Assembly (NCBI GenBank): GCA_949293925.1
Contig: CASFFI010000039.1
Location: 1-8,114 of the forward strand
Direction: 5' to 3'
Length of the DNA stretch: 8,114 nt
Source: an uncultured Christensenella sp.
GTDB lineage: Bacteria > Bacillota > Clostridia > Christensenellales > UBA1242
Part shown: positions 1 to 6,305 of the stretch, in pieces
Numbering within the stretch: position 1 is the stretch's first letter
How the letters are laid out: every line of letters begins with the position of its first letter
The notes under the pieces: generated by a model
The model's database searches: none
Told to the model about the DNA's origin: nothing
What the model saw: the letters and a program-made list of their open reading frames with translations, nothing else
Translations under genes and position numbers: made by a program

Positions 1-44
1 GAAAATACTGTAACTATTGCAACTGCTTTAAATATTTTTTTCAT
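1..44 (-). CDS. N-terminus of a secreted or membrane protein (partial, runs off left edge)
   Basis: Read on the minus strand, an ATG at 44-42 opens a frame that stays open to the window edge and encodes MKKIFKAVAIVTVF. The basic start (two Lys, then Lys6) followed by a hydrophobic run is the n-region and h-region of a signal peptide or N-terminal membrane anchor. A weak GGAC Shine-Dalgarno-like stretch lies about 6 bases upstream, and a TATAAT matching a -10 box lies at 64-59 on the minus strand, but no well-spaced -35 accompanies it. Only 14 codons are visible, so the product cannot be named. The gene would be divergent from the LysM gene that follows. Chance similarity to a signal peptide is possible. 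Confidence 0.45.
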   Translation of the reverse strand, partial: MKKIFKAVAIVTVF

Positions 45-120
45 AAATTGTCCAAAATATTATATTTTCACTATTTTTCAAATATGCACATATATAATAT
101 TGGGATTGTATTTTAATGTT

Positions 121-408
121 ATGAATAAAATTTGTAGAAGCAATATTTACTATCAAATAGATGATGAGAAGGTTGAAGATTTATTACAAAAATTTAAAAC
201 AAAAAAAGAATTTATAATCTGTGATGAAAATATACACAGGGGAAGTGTGGTAATAATCAAAAGAAATTTTTCAAATCAATATGTAGTTAAAGCAATGGAT
301 ACTATATCTAGCATTGCCAAAAAATTTAATGTGTCTGAAGATAAAATAAAATCAATAAATGGATTAAAAGATAACAGATTATTTATCGGTCAAATTTTAG
401 TCTTTTAA
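121..408 (+). CDS. Small LysM-domain protein without signal peptide
   Basis: This 95-residue protein is read from the ATG at 121. A TTG at 100 is in frame but has no ribosome binding site, and the frame is open to the window edge, so the start is not certain. The C-terminal ~45 residues are a clear LysM domain: YVVKAMDTISSIAKKFNVSE, then INGLKDN and a terminal IGQILVF, matching the family pattern Y-V-x-GDT-L-IA-x-K-F, N-L, and G-Q-L-I. The usual GDT is MDT here. The N-terminal half (IYYQIDDEKVEDLLQKF, then HRGSVVIIKR) looks like a second, degenerate LysM. LysM binds N-acetylglucosamine-containing glycans such as peptidoglycan or spore cortex. No signal peptide or membrane helix is present, so the protein is either cytoplasmic, as some spore-coat LysM proteins are, or exported unconventionally. 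A TATAAT at 93-98 could be its -10 box, with no good -35. Confidence 0.75.
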   Translation: MNKICRSNIYYQIDDEKVEDLLQKFKTKKEFIICDENIHRGSVVIIKRNFSNQYVVKAMDTISSIAKKFNVSEDKIKSINGLKDNRLFIGQILVF

Positions 409-703
409 AAGTAAATTATGAAAAATAACTTAAAACTATCATTATATAAATATATTTATCTTAAATGTTAAAGTGTTGATTTTTACTATTCTATTAACAA
501 AAAATTCAAGTAGTATTGCTTGTTGTAAAATATACTTGTCCAAAATATTTTAAACTTAACAATAAGAAAAATTTGTTAATAATTGGTGTTGAAGAAAGAA
601 TAAATGTATAAAAAAGTGAAATTGAATTTTCTTTCAAAAATTTTGCTTTCTACTTAATATATTTAATTTTTATAATGTAAGATATATTGACAGTTATGAC
701 TTT
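409..703. other. AT-rich intergenic stretch, no supported gene
   Basis: This stretch lies between the LysM gene and the XRE regulator gene, which converge on it. I see no convincing gene, RNA or strong terminator. Two 17-codon ORFs (418-471 and 604-657, plus strand) are too short to support. A 14-base sequence at 536-549 is an exact copy of one at 48-61. A CAAG/CTTG inverted repeat near 508-523 is too weak to call a terminator. Confidence 0.6.
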
Positions 704-946
704 TTAGTCGATATCTAAAGTTTGTCTATTAAAAAGTGAATCTTGAAAAAATTGTTCTATTGACATATTAAATCCATCTGCAATTTTAGCAATTGTTGAT
801 AATTTAATATCTTGATTTCTTTCATCAATAATATTTTTTAAAGTTTGTTCAGGCATAACAATCTTCTGGCAAAGCCTATACCTTGTCATATTGTTTTTGA
901 TTAATAAATCACTAATTCTTAAAGCAACAGCCCTTTGTAATTTCAT
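704..946 (-). CDS. Small XRE/Cro-C1-type helix-turn-helix regulator
   Basis: This 80-residue protein is almost entirely one HTH_3 (XRE) domain. Residues 7-19 form helix 1 (VALRISDLLIKNN), residues 20-40 carry the helix-turn-helix (MTRYRLCQKI then MPEQTLKNII), and IKLSTIAKIADGFNMSIEQFF at 47-67 is the helix 4-5 signature typical of clostridial small repressors. It has no sensor domain, so any signal must come from a partner or from protein level. The start is fixed by a GGAG at 955-958 on the minus strand, 8 bases before the ATG. It is divergent from the SLOG gene across 162 bases, an arrangement common for a repressor controlling itself and its neighbour; that role is inference. The family is certain but the target is unknown. 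Confidence 0.9.
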   Translation of the reverse strand: MKLQRAVALRISDLLIKNNMTRYRLCQKIVMPEQTLKNIIDERNQDIKLSTIAKIADGFNMSIEQFFQDSLFNRQTLDID

Positions 947-1006
947 AAATATTTCTCCGTTGAATTAGTTTATCTCTAACTTTTTGGAAAAATACTCAAC
1001 TGCAGG

Positions 1007-1035
1007 GTGGCAAAATTTAAAAAATATGTTATAAT
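1007..1035 (+). promoter_or_regulatory. Extended -10 promoter of the SLOG gene
   Basis: A perfect TGtTATAAT (TG at 1027-1028, TATAAT at 1030-1035) is preceded by a -35-like GTGGCA at 1007-1012 with the optimal 17-base spacer. Transcription would start near 1042 and leave a leader of about 67 bases before the ATG at 1109. The leader contains a small hairpin, CAAGT (1061-1065) with ACTTG (1073-1077). A palindromic CTGCAG at 1000-1005, in an unusually GC-rich patch next to the -35, is a plausible operator site for the divergent XRE regulator, but that is only positional inference. Confidence 0.7.
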
Positions 1036-1108
1036 TATTACTAAATATCAGGATTTCGTGCAAGTATCTTAAACTTGTAATTTGGTAAGCTGTAATTTAG
1101 GAGTGTTT

Positions 1109-1552
1109 ATGAAAGAAAAGATTGTGTGTTTTGCGGGTCATAGATATGATTTTCAAAATGTTGGGATTAAAGATAAGTTAAAAGATGAAATTGTAAAACT
1201 TATAAATAAGGGTTATACTACTTTTTTTGATGGGGGAAAAGGCTTTTTCGATACATTAAGTGCAAGTATTGTAATTGAATTAAAAAAAGAGTATCCACAG
1301 ATTAAGATTTATAGAATACTAACTTACTATCATCACAATAAAGACAAATGGAAATTACCGTCATGTTATGATGGCTCTATAATGCCAGATATTGAAGAAT
1401 GTCATCCTAAGATAAAAATTACTAAAAGAAATGAGTGGATTGTTGATAATAGCAATATTATAGTTTGTCATATTTGTGAAACATATAAAAGAGGGGCTTA
1501 TAATACATTGAAATATGCTAAAAAGGTAAATAAACCAATTATCTATATTTAA
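1109..1552 (+). CDS. SLOG-fold protein, YpsA/DUF1273-like
   Basis: The start is the ATG at 1109, 5 bases after an AGGAG at 1099-1103, giving 147 residues; an upstream in-frame GTG at 1082 has no ribosome binding site. The features are those of stand-alone SLOG (SMF/DprA-LOG) proteins common in clostridia. They comprise a first beta strand ending in CFAGHR (residues 7-12), a glycine-rich DGGKGFFD loop at 41-48, the strand YPQIKIYRIL at 62-71, RNEWIVDNSNIIVC at 108-121, and a closing GAYNTLKYAKKVNKPIIYI. The fold is Rossmann-like and, in characterised relatives, binds nucleotides or nucleotide-derived ligands. YpsA is linked to cell division in Bacillus, whereas other SLOG proteins act as ligand sensors in defence systems. 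The late GGT motif of relatives reads RGAYNT here. The gene is divergent from the XRE regulator and followed by a terminator. Family confidence is good; the biochemical role is unknown. Confidence 0.85.
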   Translation: MKEKIVCFAGHRYDFQNVGIKDKLKDEIVKLINKGYTTFFDGGKGFFDTLSASIVIELKKEYPQIKIYRILTYYHHNKDKWKLPSCYDGSIMPDIEECHPKIKITKRNEWIVDNSNIIVCHICETYKRGAYNTLKYAKKVNKPIIYI

Positions 1553-1668
1553 TTCACAATTTTTAAATGAAAATATTTTTACATAGCAAACAAGATAGTG
1601 TAATTATAATTCATTATTTATAATAAAATAATATTAAAAATTTATTTTTTTAGTCTAATTTACAGTTA

Positions 1669-1703
1669 ATAAAAAAACTCTACTAATTGTAGAGTTCTTT
1701 TAG
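1669..1703. terminator. Bidirectional intrinsic terminator between convergent genes
   Basis: An 8-bp perfect stem, AACTCTAC (1676-1683) with GTAGAGTT (1689-1696), encloses a 5-base loop. On the plus strand a T-rich tail follows (CTTTTAGTTTTCTTTT). On the minus strand the stem runs straight into seven T residues, the stronger form. It lies about 55 bases past the stop of the large surface-protein gene and about 125 bases past the SLOG gene, so it can end both convergent transcripts. A smaller inverted repeat, CTAGTT/AACTAG at 1713-1726, sits beside it. Confidence 0.85.
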
Positions 1704-1750
1704 TTTTCTTTTCTAGTTTTAACTAGTTTTAAAATGATACAAAATTATTT

Positions 1751-4700
1751 TTAATTCTTTTCGTTTTTAGAATTATCATTTTTTCTTTTTTTGTACATTT
1801 CTTGTTCGATTTCTTGGATATATTCGTCTGATGATACTATGTTTATATCATTTTTTATCGAAGATATTTGTTTTCCAAGTCTATTTATTTTTCTGTTTAT
1901 AGATTTGTTTGTTTTAGTTAATTCTTCTGCTTGTTTTATTTTCTCAACATTTCTTGACATCTTTAATTCTCGAATCTTTGAAATATTTGATTTGTATTCA
2001 TTTTCTGTTTCTAAGCGTTTGTTTTCAAGATTTGTTAATTTTTCTTTTAACTCTTTTAATTCTTTATTTCTTTCAATATTTGCATCATAAGCATATAATT
2101 GTCTTGCATTTGCTATTTTATTTGATTTATCTGAAGATACTTTTCTTTTTGGCAATTTTATATCAACTCGTCTTAAAACTACGCCGACTATTGCTATGAG
2201 TATTGCTAAAACTGTTACTATACTTGTGAAATACAACCAATTAAATTCAAATCCATTATTTGTTTCATCGGCTGTTTCTTCATTCTCCTCATCTTCAATA
2301 GGTGCAGGTACAGTGAAATTTAAAGTTGACTTATCTGATGTATTATTAAATATTTCTACTTGTGAATTAAATTCTTCTAATTTTGTTTCATAATCTTCTG
2401 CTTCGCTATCAAGTTTTTCAATAACAGGATTACTAAACATTACTGTTCCAGTAGTCGTCCCATCATTGTTGCCTAATGCAAAAACTAAATTTCCTGATAA
2501 CTCTTCAGTTGAATGTATATACATTGTATATGTTGTCCAACCATCATCACTTTTTATTGCCTGTAATGAATTTTCAAAATTTGTAATAGATAAAGTGGCT
2601 CCATAAGGTTTATCAGTTTGTGAAGATAAATTTACAGTATGAACTTTAATTTTTATTATATAGTAAGCGTCTGCTTCAAATTTGAATGCTTGATTTGTTG
2701 TATAAGTGTAGTAAACATCTGAGTTTGATGTGATTACTAAAACCTTTGTTTCGCCTTCAATTTGAGGAATTTCTCCTACAATGTTTGAATTATTTTCTTT
2801 TGTTAAATCTACAATACCACTACCTACATTTGAACTCCCTTTAACGCTTTCACCTTTTAAATAAAGGCTGTTGTTAAAGTTGATATTGTTAGTAGTTGTT
2901 GCAAACATATCATCTAAATCAAATATTTTAGTATAATTATCTTCAACTACTCCATCAAAAGAAGTTGGGGCAGATGGAGAGTTGTATATTGCGTTATCAA
3001 AATATGCTGTTCCTGAAGTTGTTAAATTTTCACTGCCTAAACTAATTTTCATCTTTGCATCAATAGTTGCATGAGATGTATGCAAGTATATTTTAATGTT
3101 TTTCCAGTCAGTTGCTATTATATTTGATATAACTGCTAATACATTATCATCATCATCTACAATTTCAACTTTTACTCCGTTTGCAAGTGCAGATGTTTGA
3201 ACATATATTGAAAATACATAATAACTATTAGCATCTAGTGTAATACTTGAACTAGTATATGATTGATATGTTTGTGTAATGTTGTGCATTACTAAAACAT
3301 TATTTTTTTCATTTTGTATAGATGTGTATTCGTCAATTGCTCCTGGATTATAAATTGTTGCATAAGTTTCATTTAAACTGTCAAAATAGTCAGAATGTAC
3401 AACACCAAACACTGTGTTTGTTTCGTTACCTGAATGAGTCCAAGAAGTTGGGGCATAAGGATAACTTACTTCAACTGTGCTTTGTGGTTCCATCAAATTA
3501 AAACCAGCATTTGCAAAATAATTGTCAGTAGTATAATCAGTTGTTAAATCTATCACAGCAGTAGTATCGTTATCTTTGTTAGCAGTAAAGGTTGTATTGT
3601 TAACTGCAGAAATTGTGAAATTAGTAAAGTATGCATTTAATAAAGATTTTGCTTCTTTTGTACCAATTGTCAAGTTAAAATAAATTTCTTTACTTTCCAA
3701 AGGATCTGTTTTTACATAGAATGAATATTCAACATAATTATTTCTTGACAAATTTGTGGTTTTTGATGAAATTGTTAGTGTTTTTGTTTCAATGGCTTCA
3801 TCGTCTGATTTTAAATTCAATGTTAGATTGCCAGAAACATAATCTGTAACTTTTACCATTATTGAATATTTATAAATTCTGTTAGGTTCAAGTGTGAATT
3901 TTGTACTATCAAAAGATGAATATCCAAGTGTTTTATTTATTACAGCCAAAGAGGTGGTGTTGTCATAACAGTTGTCAGTTCCTACTGACGCAATAGTTTT
4001 ATCTCCAATAGTGATTGTACTATTTGTCATATCCATATAGTTATATAAGGTTGTGTTGTTATCAATATCACTATTTGATGCAACAGAGAATATCCTATCG
4101 CTTGAGTTTTGAAATTTATAATTTTTTATAACATTATCAACTAAATTAATATATCTATAATTTGCACCTTCATAATTGTTTCCAACTGCACTATAAATTG
4201 CAGAACTTGTGATTTGATAAGCACTGAGTTCATCAAAGAATACAATACCTTTTGCAAGATTAGAATTTGAACCTCCAAGATATAATTGAAGTGCAACATT
4301 TAACGAATCTTCATTGCTAGTAGAAATATAAAATGTATATAATGACCAATTAGATTGAGTATTTATATTTTCTATTCTAGAAATTATCTTGCTATCAGTC
4401 GTATCATAAAGATATACACTTGCAGACGGACTGTCCGACCAAACTGCTACAGATATTTTATAATGTCCACTTGCAGAAAGACTAATACTTGACGATTGGT
4501 AACCCATATAATTTGATGTGTTTTGTGAGTTAATCATTAATATATAGTTGTCATTACCATAAGATTTTGGATTTTTAATAGTCAAGTCATAGTCTGAAAC
4601 TGCTCTATTTTGCCAAACGCTGTCCGATATGTTTATAACACCAGATAAAATATTTGAATTCTGTCTAAGTTCAGTATAACTGCTAGGTGCGAATGGATAA

Positions 4701-4876
4701 CTAGAACTAGTGCTTGTGTCAAAACTATCATTTGATATGGTTATGCCACTTTGGTACGCATTCGCTTCAATGGTTTTTCCATTAAAAACAGGTAAATTGA
4801 ATGCGAACAAACAAATAGCAATGATTGAAAGTATTAATAATGTAAATGTATTTTTTAATTTTTTTAAATTGCTCAT
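1751..4876 (-). CDS. Large single-pass surface protein: repeated beta-rich modules, membrane helix, cytoplasmic coiled coil
   Basis: This is a 1041-residue protein from the ATG at 4876-4874, preceded by GAGGA and fitting the promoter just upstream; an in-frame ATG at 4960 lies upstream of that promoter. Residues 1-40 are a signal peptide (KKLK, hydrophobic core, cleavage after EANA). The ectodomain has two module types in alternation. A-type modules (about 50-222 and 455-632) begin with YPFAPSSY or YPYAPTSW and share SSSI-L-A-YY/HYK-S, a conserved W, Y-Y/H-STS and FFD/YFD. B-type modules (about 285-426 and 670-822) share an F-x-L/F-E-x-N/D-x-YY/YK core. This layout suggests jelly-roll, CBM-like domains. 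An acidic linker (about 857-875) precedes a membrane helix (about 880-901), then RR and basic residues, then a ~100-residue Lys/Glu-rich coiled coil (about 934-1036) inside the cell. There is no LPXTG motif and no catalytic motif that I recognise. The ectodomain is rich in Ser, Thr and Asn. It could be an adhesin, glycan receptor or envelope scaffold; the function is unknown. Confidence 0.85.
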   Translation of the reverse strand: MSNLKKLKNTFTLLILSIIAICLFAFNLPVFNGKTIEANAYQSGITISNDSFDTSTSSSYPFAPSSYTELRQNSNILSGVINISDSVWQNRAVSDYDLTIKNPKSYGNDNYILMINSQNTSNYMGYQSSSISLSASGHYKISVAVWSDSPSASVYLYDTTDSKIISRIENINTQSNWSLYTFYISTSNEDSLNVALQLYLGGSNSNLAKGIVFFDELSAYQITSSAIYSAVGNNYEGANYRYINLVDNVIKNYKFQNSSDRIFSVASNSDIDNNTTLYNYMDMTNSTITIGDKTIASVGTDNCYDNTTSLAVINKTLGYSSFDSTKFTLEPNRIYKYSIMVKVTDYVSGNLTLNLKSDDEAIETKTLTISSKTTNLSRNNYVEYSFYVKTDPLESKEIYFNLTIGTKEAKSLLNAYFTNFTISAVNNTTFTANKDNDTTAVIDLTTDYTTDNYFANAGFNLMEPQSTVEVSYPYAPTSWTHSGNETNTVFGVVHSDYFDSLNETYATIYNPGAIDEYTSIQNEKNNVLVMHNITQTYQSYTSSSITLDANSYYVFSIYVQTSALANGVKVEIVDDDDNVLAVISNIIATDWKNIKIYLHTSHATIDAKMKISLGSENLTTSGTAYFDNAIYNSPSAPTSFDGVVEDNYTKIFDLDDMFATTTNNINFNNSLYLKGESVKGSSNVGSGIVDLTKENNSNIVGEIPQIEGETKVLVITSNSDVYYTYTTNQAFKFEADAYYIIKIKVHTVNLSSQTDKPYGATLSITNFENSLQAIKSDDGWTTYTMYIHSTEELSGNLVFALGNNDGTTTGTVMFSNPVIEKLDSEAEDYETKLEEFNSQVEIFNNTSDKSTLNFTVPAPIEDEENEETADETNNGFEFNWLYFTSIVTVLAILIAIVGVVLRRVDIKLPKRKVSSDKSNKIANARQLYAYDANIERNKELKELKEKLTNLENKRLETENEYKSNISKIRELKMSRNVEKIKQAEELTKTNKSINRKINRLGKQISSIKNDINIVSSDEYIQEIEQEMYKKRKNDNSKNEKN

Positions 4877-4908
4877 ATATTCCTCGTGTTGCCTAATTTT
4901 ACCAAGAC

Positions 4909-4937
4909 ATTTTAACATAACTTTATAAAAATTGCAA
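4909..4937 (-). promoter_or_regulatory. Extended -10 promoter of the large surface-protein gene
   Basis: On the minus strand the -35 TTGCAA (4937-4932) and the -10 TAAAAT (4914-4909) are separated by exactly 17 bases, with an upstream TG forming TGtTAAAAT. This is a strong housekeeping (sigma-A type) match. Transcription would begin near 4902, giving a leader of about 25 bases that carries the GAGGA site just before the ATG at 4876. This also argues against the longer in-frame start at 4960. TTGCAA is its own reverse complement, so the same hexamer reads as a -35 toward the divergent TSUP gene, but no good -10 sits at the right distance on that side. Confidence 0.8.
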
Positions 4938-4969
4938 ATAAAATCCCGTATCTTGTACACAATAATTTA

Positions 4970-5332
4970 ATGAAAAAAGTTAAATTTAGATATATTTTGA
5001 TATGGGGTGCTGTAATTGGCATTATAAATGGATTTTTAGGTGGTGGGGGTGGAATGATTGTTGTGCCACTTTTAAATAAGCTATTTGGTTTTCAACAAAA
5101 AGAAGCACAAGCTACTGCCATTTTTGTTATTTTACCTATTAGTATTGCTAGCTCAATAATCTATTTGAAACACAATACTGTGGATTTTGGCGCAGAATGG
5201 GGAGTACTGTTGGGGGTAATTGCCGGTGGAGTTATTGGAAGCCTTTTACTTTCAAAATTGAGTAATGTAATAATTAAATTTATTTTTACAACTTTAATGA
5301 TTTTAGCTGGTATCAGTCTTTTGATTTTTTAG
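4970..5332 (+). CDS. Half-length TSUP (TauE/SafE) membrane transporter protein, first half
   Basis: This 120-residue, four-helix membrane protein matches one repeat of the TSUP family (sulfite exporter TauE/SafE and relatives), whose usual members are about 250 residues with two such repeats. The signature GxINGFLGGGGGMIVVPLL spans residues 17-35, followed by the polar AQATA segment (46-50). Helices lie at about 8-37, 46-66, 77-96 and 101-119. The basic start (KKVKFR) places the N-terminus inside, and the protein ends directly after helix 4. TSUP proteins move sulfur-containing or organic anions such as sulfite, sulfonates or sulfoacetate; the substrate here cannot be read from sequence. The ATG at 4970 has no clear Shine-Dalgarno, unlike its neighbours. 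It is the first of a tightly packed plus-strand cluster and is divergent from the surface-protein gene. Confidence 0.88.
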   Translation: MKKVKFRYILIWGAVIGIINGFLGGGGGMIVVPLLNKLFGFQQKEAQATAIFVILPISIASSIIYLKHNTVDFGAEWGVLLGVIAGGVIGSLLLSKLSNVIIKFIFTTLMILAGISLLIF

Positions 5333-5335
5333 GAG
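5331..5335 (+). promoter_or_regulatory. Ribosome binding site overlapping the preceding stop codon
   Basis: AGGAG at 5331-5335 begins inside the TAG stop codon (5330-5332) of the first TSUP gene and lies 5 bases before the ATG at 5341. This sets the start of the second TSUP gene at 5341 rather than at the in-frame GTG at 5335, which is part of the binding site itself. The arrangement favours translational coupling and near-equal synthesis of the two proteins. Confidence 0.85.
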
Positions 5336-5340
5336 TGTAT

Positions 5341-5724
5341 ATGTTTTGGGAAATTATAATCGGACTAGTAGGCGGTACTGTTGGTGGTATGGGTATGGGT
5401 GGAGGAACTCTTTTAATACCACTTTTAACTTTATTTTTAGGTTTTACTCAAATAAAAGCACAAGGTATAAATTTGATAGCGTTTATACCTATGAGCATTA
5501 TTGCCATAATTATTAATTTTAAAAATCATTTGGTAAATTTTAAAAAGACTTGGGGTTTAGCATTAATTGGTGCAATCTTTAGTTTTTTGTCAGCAATTCT
5601 TGCAAACCATATTGATGGTTCAATACTTAAAAAAATATTTGCTGTATTTTTAATCTGTCTTGGCATCTGGCAATTTATTGAAAGTGTTAAATTAAAAAAT
5701 AGATCAAAGAAAAAATCTGAATAA
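5341..5724 (+). CDS. Half-length TSUP (TauE/SafE) membrane transporter protein, second half
   Basis: This 127-residue protein is homologous in layout to the preceding one. GLVGGTVGGMGMGGGTLLIP (residues 8-27) is the TSUP glycine signature, AQGINLIAFIP (40-50) is the polar helix-2 start, and four helices lie at about 4-30, 38-60, 71-88 and 94-114. It starts almost directly with helix 1 and ends in a basic tail (KLKNRSKKKSE) that should be cytoplasmic. With the partner's basic N-terminus, the pair has the charge pattern of one full-length transporter cut in the middle. The two genes are in different frames and 8 bases apart, and this one has its own ribosome binding site, so two separate proteins are more likely than a sequencing frameshift. 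A heteromeric transporter is the natural inference. spoVT follows after 38 bases without a terminator. Confidence 0.88.
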   Translation: MFWEIIIGLVGGTVGGMGMGGGTLLIPLLTLFLGFTQIKAQGINLIAFIPMSIIAIIINFKNHLVNFKKTWGLALIGAIFSFLSAILANHIDGSILKKIFAVFLICLGIWQFIESVKLKNRSKKKSE

Positions 5725-5762
5725 ATTCGACAATATGTGTCAAAATATTTTAAGGAGTATGT

Positions 5763-6299
5763 ATGGAAAGTAGAGGAATAATTAGAAGGGTAGATGAATT
5801 AGGGCGTATTGTGTTGCCTCGCGAAATGAGAAAAATGCTAAATGTAAAAGAAGGTAGTAGGTTAGAGATAGGTATAGTTGATAATGATAAATTTTTGCTA
5901 TCTAAATACAGTCCCATTTCAACACTTAAAGAATATAGTGAAGCAGTATTATCTGCTTTAAGCGAGTGTATTGACCATATTATTTTTATAACTGATAACG
6001 ATGAGGTGTTGTCTTCAAATAAAAAAAAGTATTCAAATAAAAAGTTGTCAATAGAAACTCAAGAATTAATATGCAAACGCGACCTTGTCATAAAAAAAAC
6101 TTCAGAGGGTGCTGAAATGATAAAAATATTTGAAGATATGGATAAAGAAATTTGTTGTCAATTATTAGTACCTATTATAAAAGACGGCGATGTTTTGGGT
6201 TCTGTTATAGTTTTAGCGGTTGAAGATAAATGCTTTGATACTGACACTGTTAAGATTTGTAAATGTTTTTCAAAATTATTATCTGAATTGCTTGTTTAA
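5763..6299 (+). CDS. spoVT: Stage V sporulation protein T (AbrB-type transcription factor)
   Basis: The 178 residues match the length of Bacillus subtilis SpoVT. The N-terminal AbrB/SpoVT swapped-hairpin DNA-binding domain (about 1-50) reads GIIRRVDELGRIVLPREMRK, then GSRLEI and KYSPIS, all hallmark segments. Residues 56-178 fit the GAF-like sensor domain, with IIFITDNDEVL, the LLVPIIKDGDVLGSVIVLA core and a terminal helix. In Bacillus, SpoVT is made in the forespore under sigma-G and tunes forespore genes, coat and germination properties; in clostridia it is also required for spore maturation. The start is fixed by AAGGAG at 5752-5757, 5 bases before the ATG. The sensor domain is rich in Cys (for example CC at 131-132, C165 and C168), but I see no arranged metal site. 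It may share a transcript with the TSUP pair; any forespore promoter is unclear. Confidence 0.95.
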   Translation: MESRGIIRRVDELGRIVLPREMRKMLNVKEGSRLEIGIVDNDKFLLSKYSPISTLKEYSEAVLSALSECIDHIIFITDNDEVLSSNKKKYSNKKLSIETQELICKRDLVIKKTSEGAEMIKIFEDMDKEICCQLLVPIIKDGDVLGSVIVLAVEDKCFDTDTVKICKCFSKLLSELLV

Positions 6300-6305
6300 A
6301 ATTAA

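Noticed and set aside
100..120. TTG at 100 as the start of the LysM protein
   Set aside because: No Shine-Dalgarno precedes it, and the extra seven residues show no family similarity. The ATG at 121 is the simpler choice, although the frame is open to the window edge.
418..657. Two 17-codon ORFs on the plus strand (418-471 and 604-657) as small peptides
   Set aside because: Both are very short, made of common AT-rich codons, with weak or absent ribosome binding sites and no recognisable features.
704..1552. Toxin-antitoxin pair or defence operon
   Set aside because: The genes are divergent rather than overlapping, neither product resembles a known toxin or effector, and no nuclease or other effector gene is adjacent.
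1791..2393. Plus-strand ORFs within the large surface-protein gene
   Set aside because: They are antisense shadows of a long minus-strand gene with clear domain organisation, and their sequences are low-complexity Ser/Phe/Leu translations.
4877..4960. 28-residue N-terminal extension of the large surface protein from an ATG at 4960
   Set aside because: It would put a basic, non-signal segment before a classic signal peptide. A strong promoter lies between the two starts, and the ATG at 4876 has a good GAGGA site.
5719..5747. Possible sigma-G promoter of spoVT: GAATA, 17 bases, CAAAATA
   Set aside because: The -35 fits and the -10 fits partly, but transcription would start inside the AAGGAG ribosome binding site (5752-5757). 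Such AT-rich matches also arise easily by chance.
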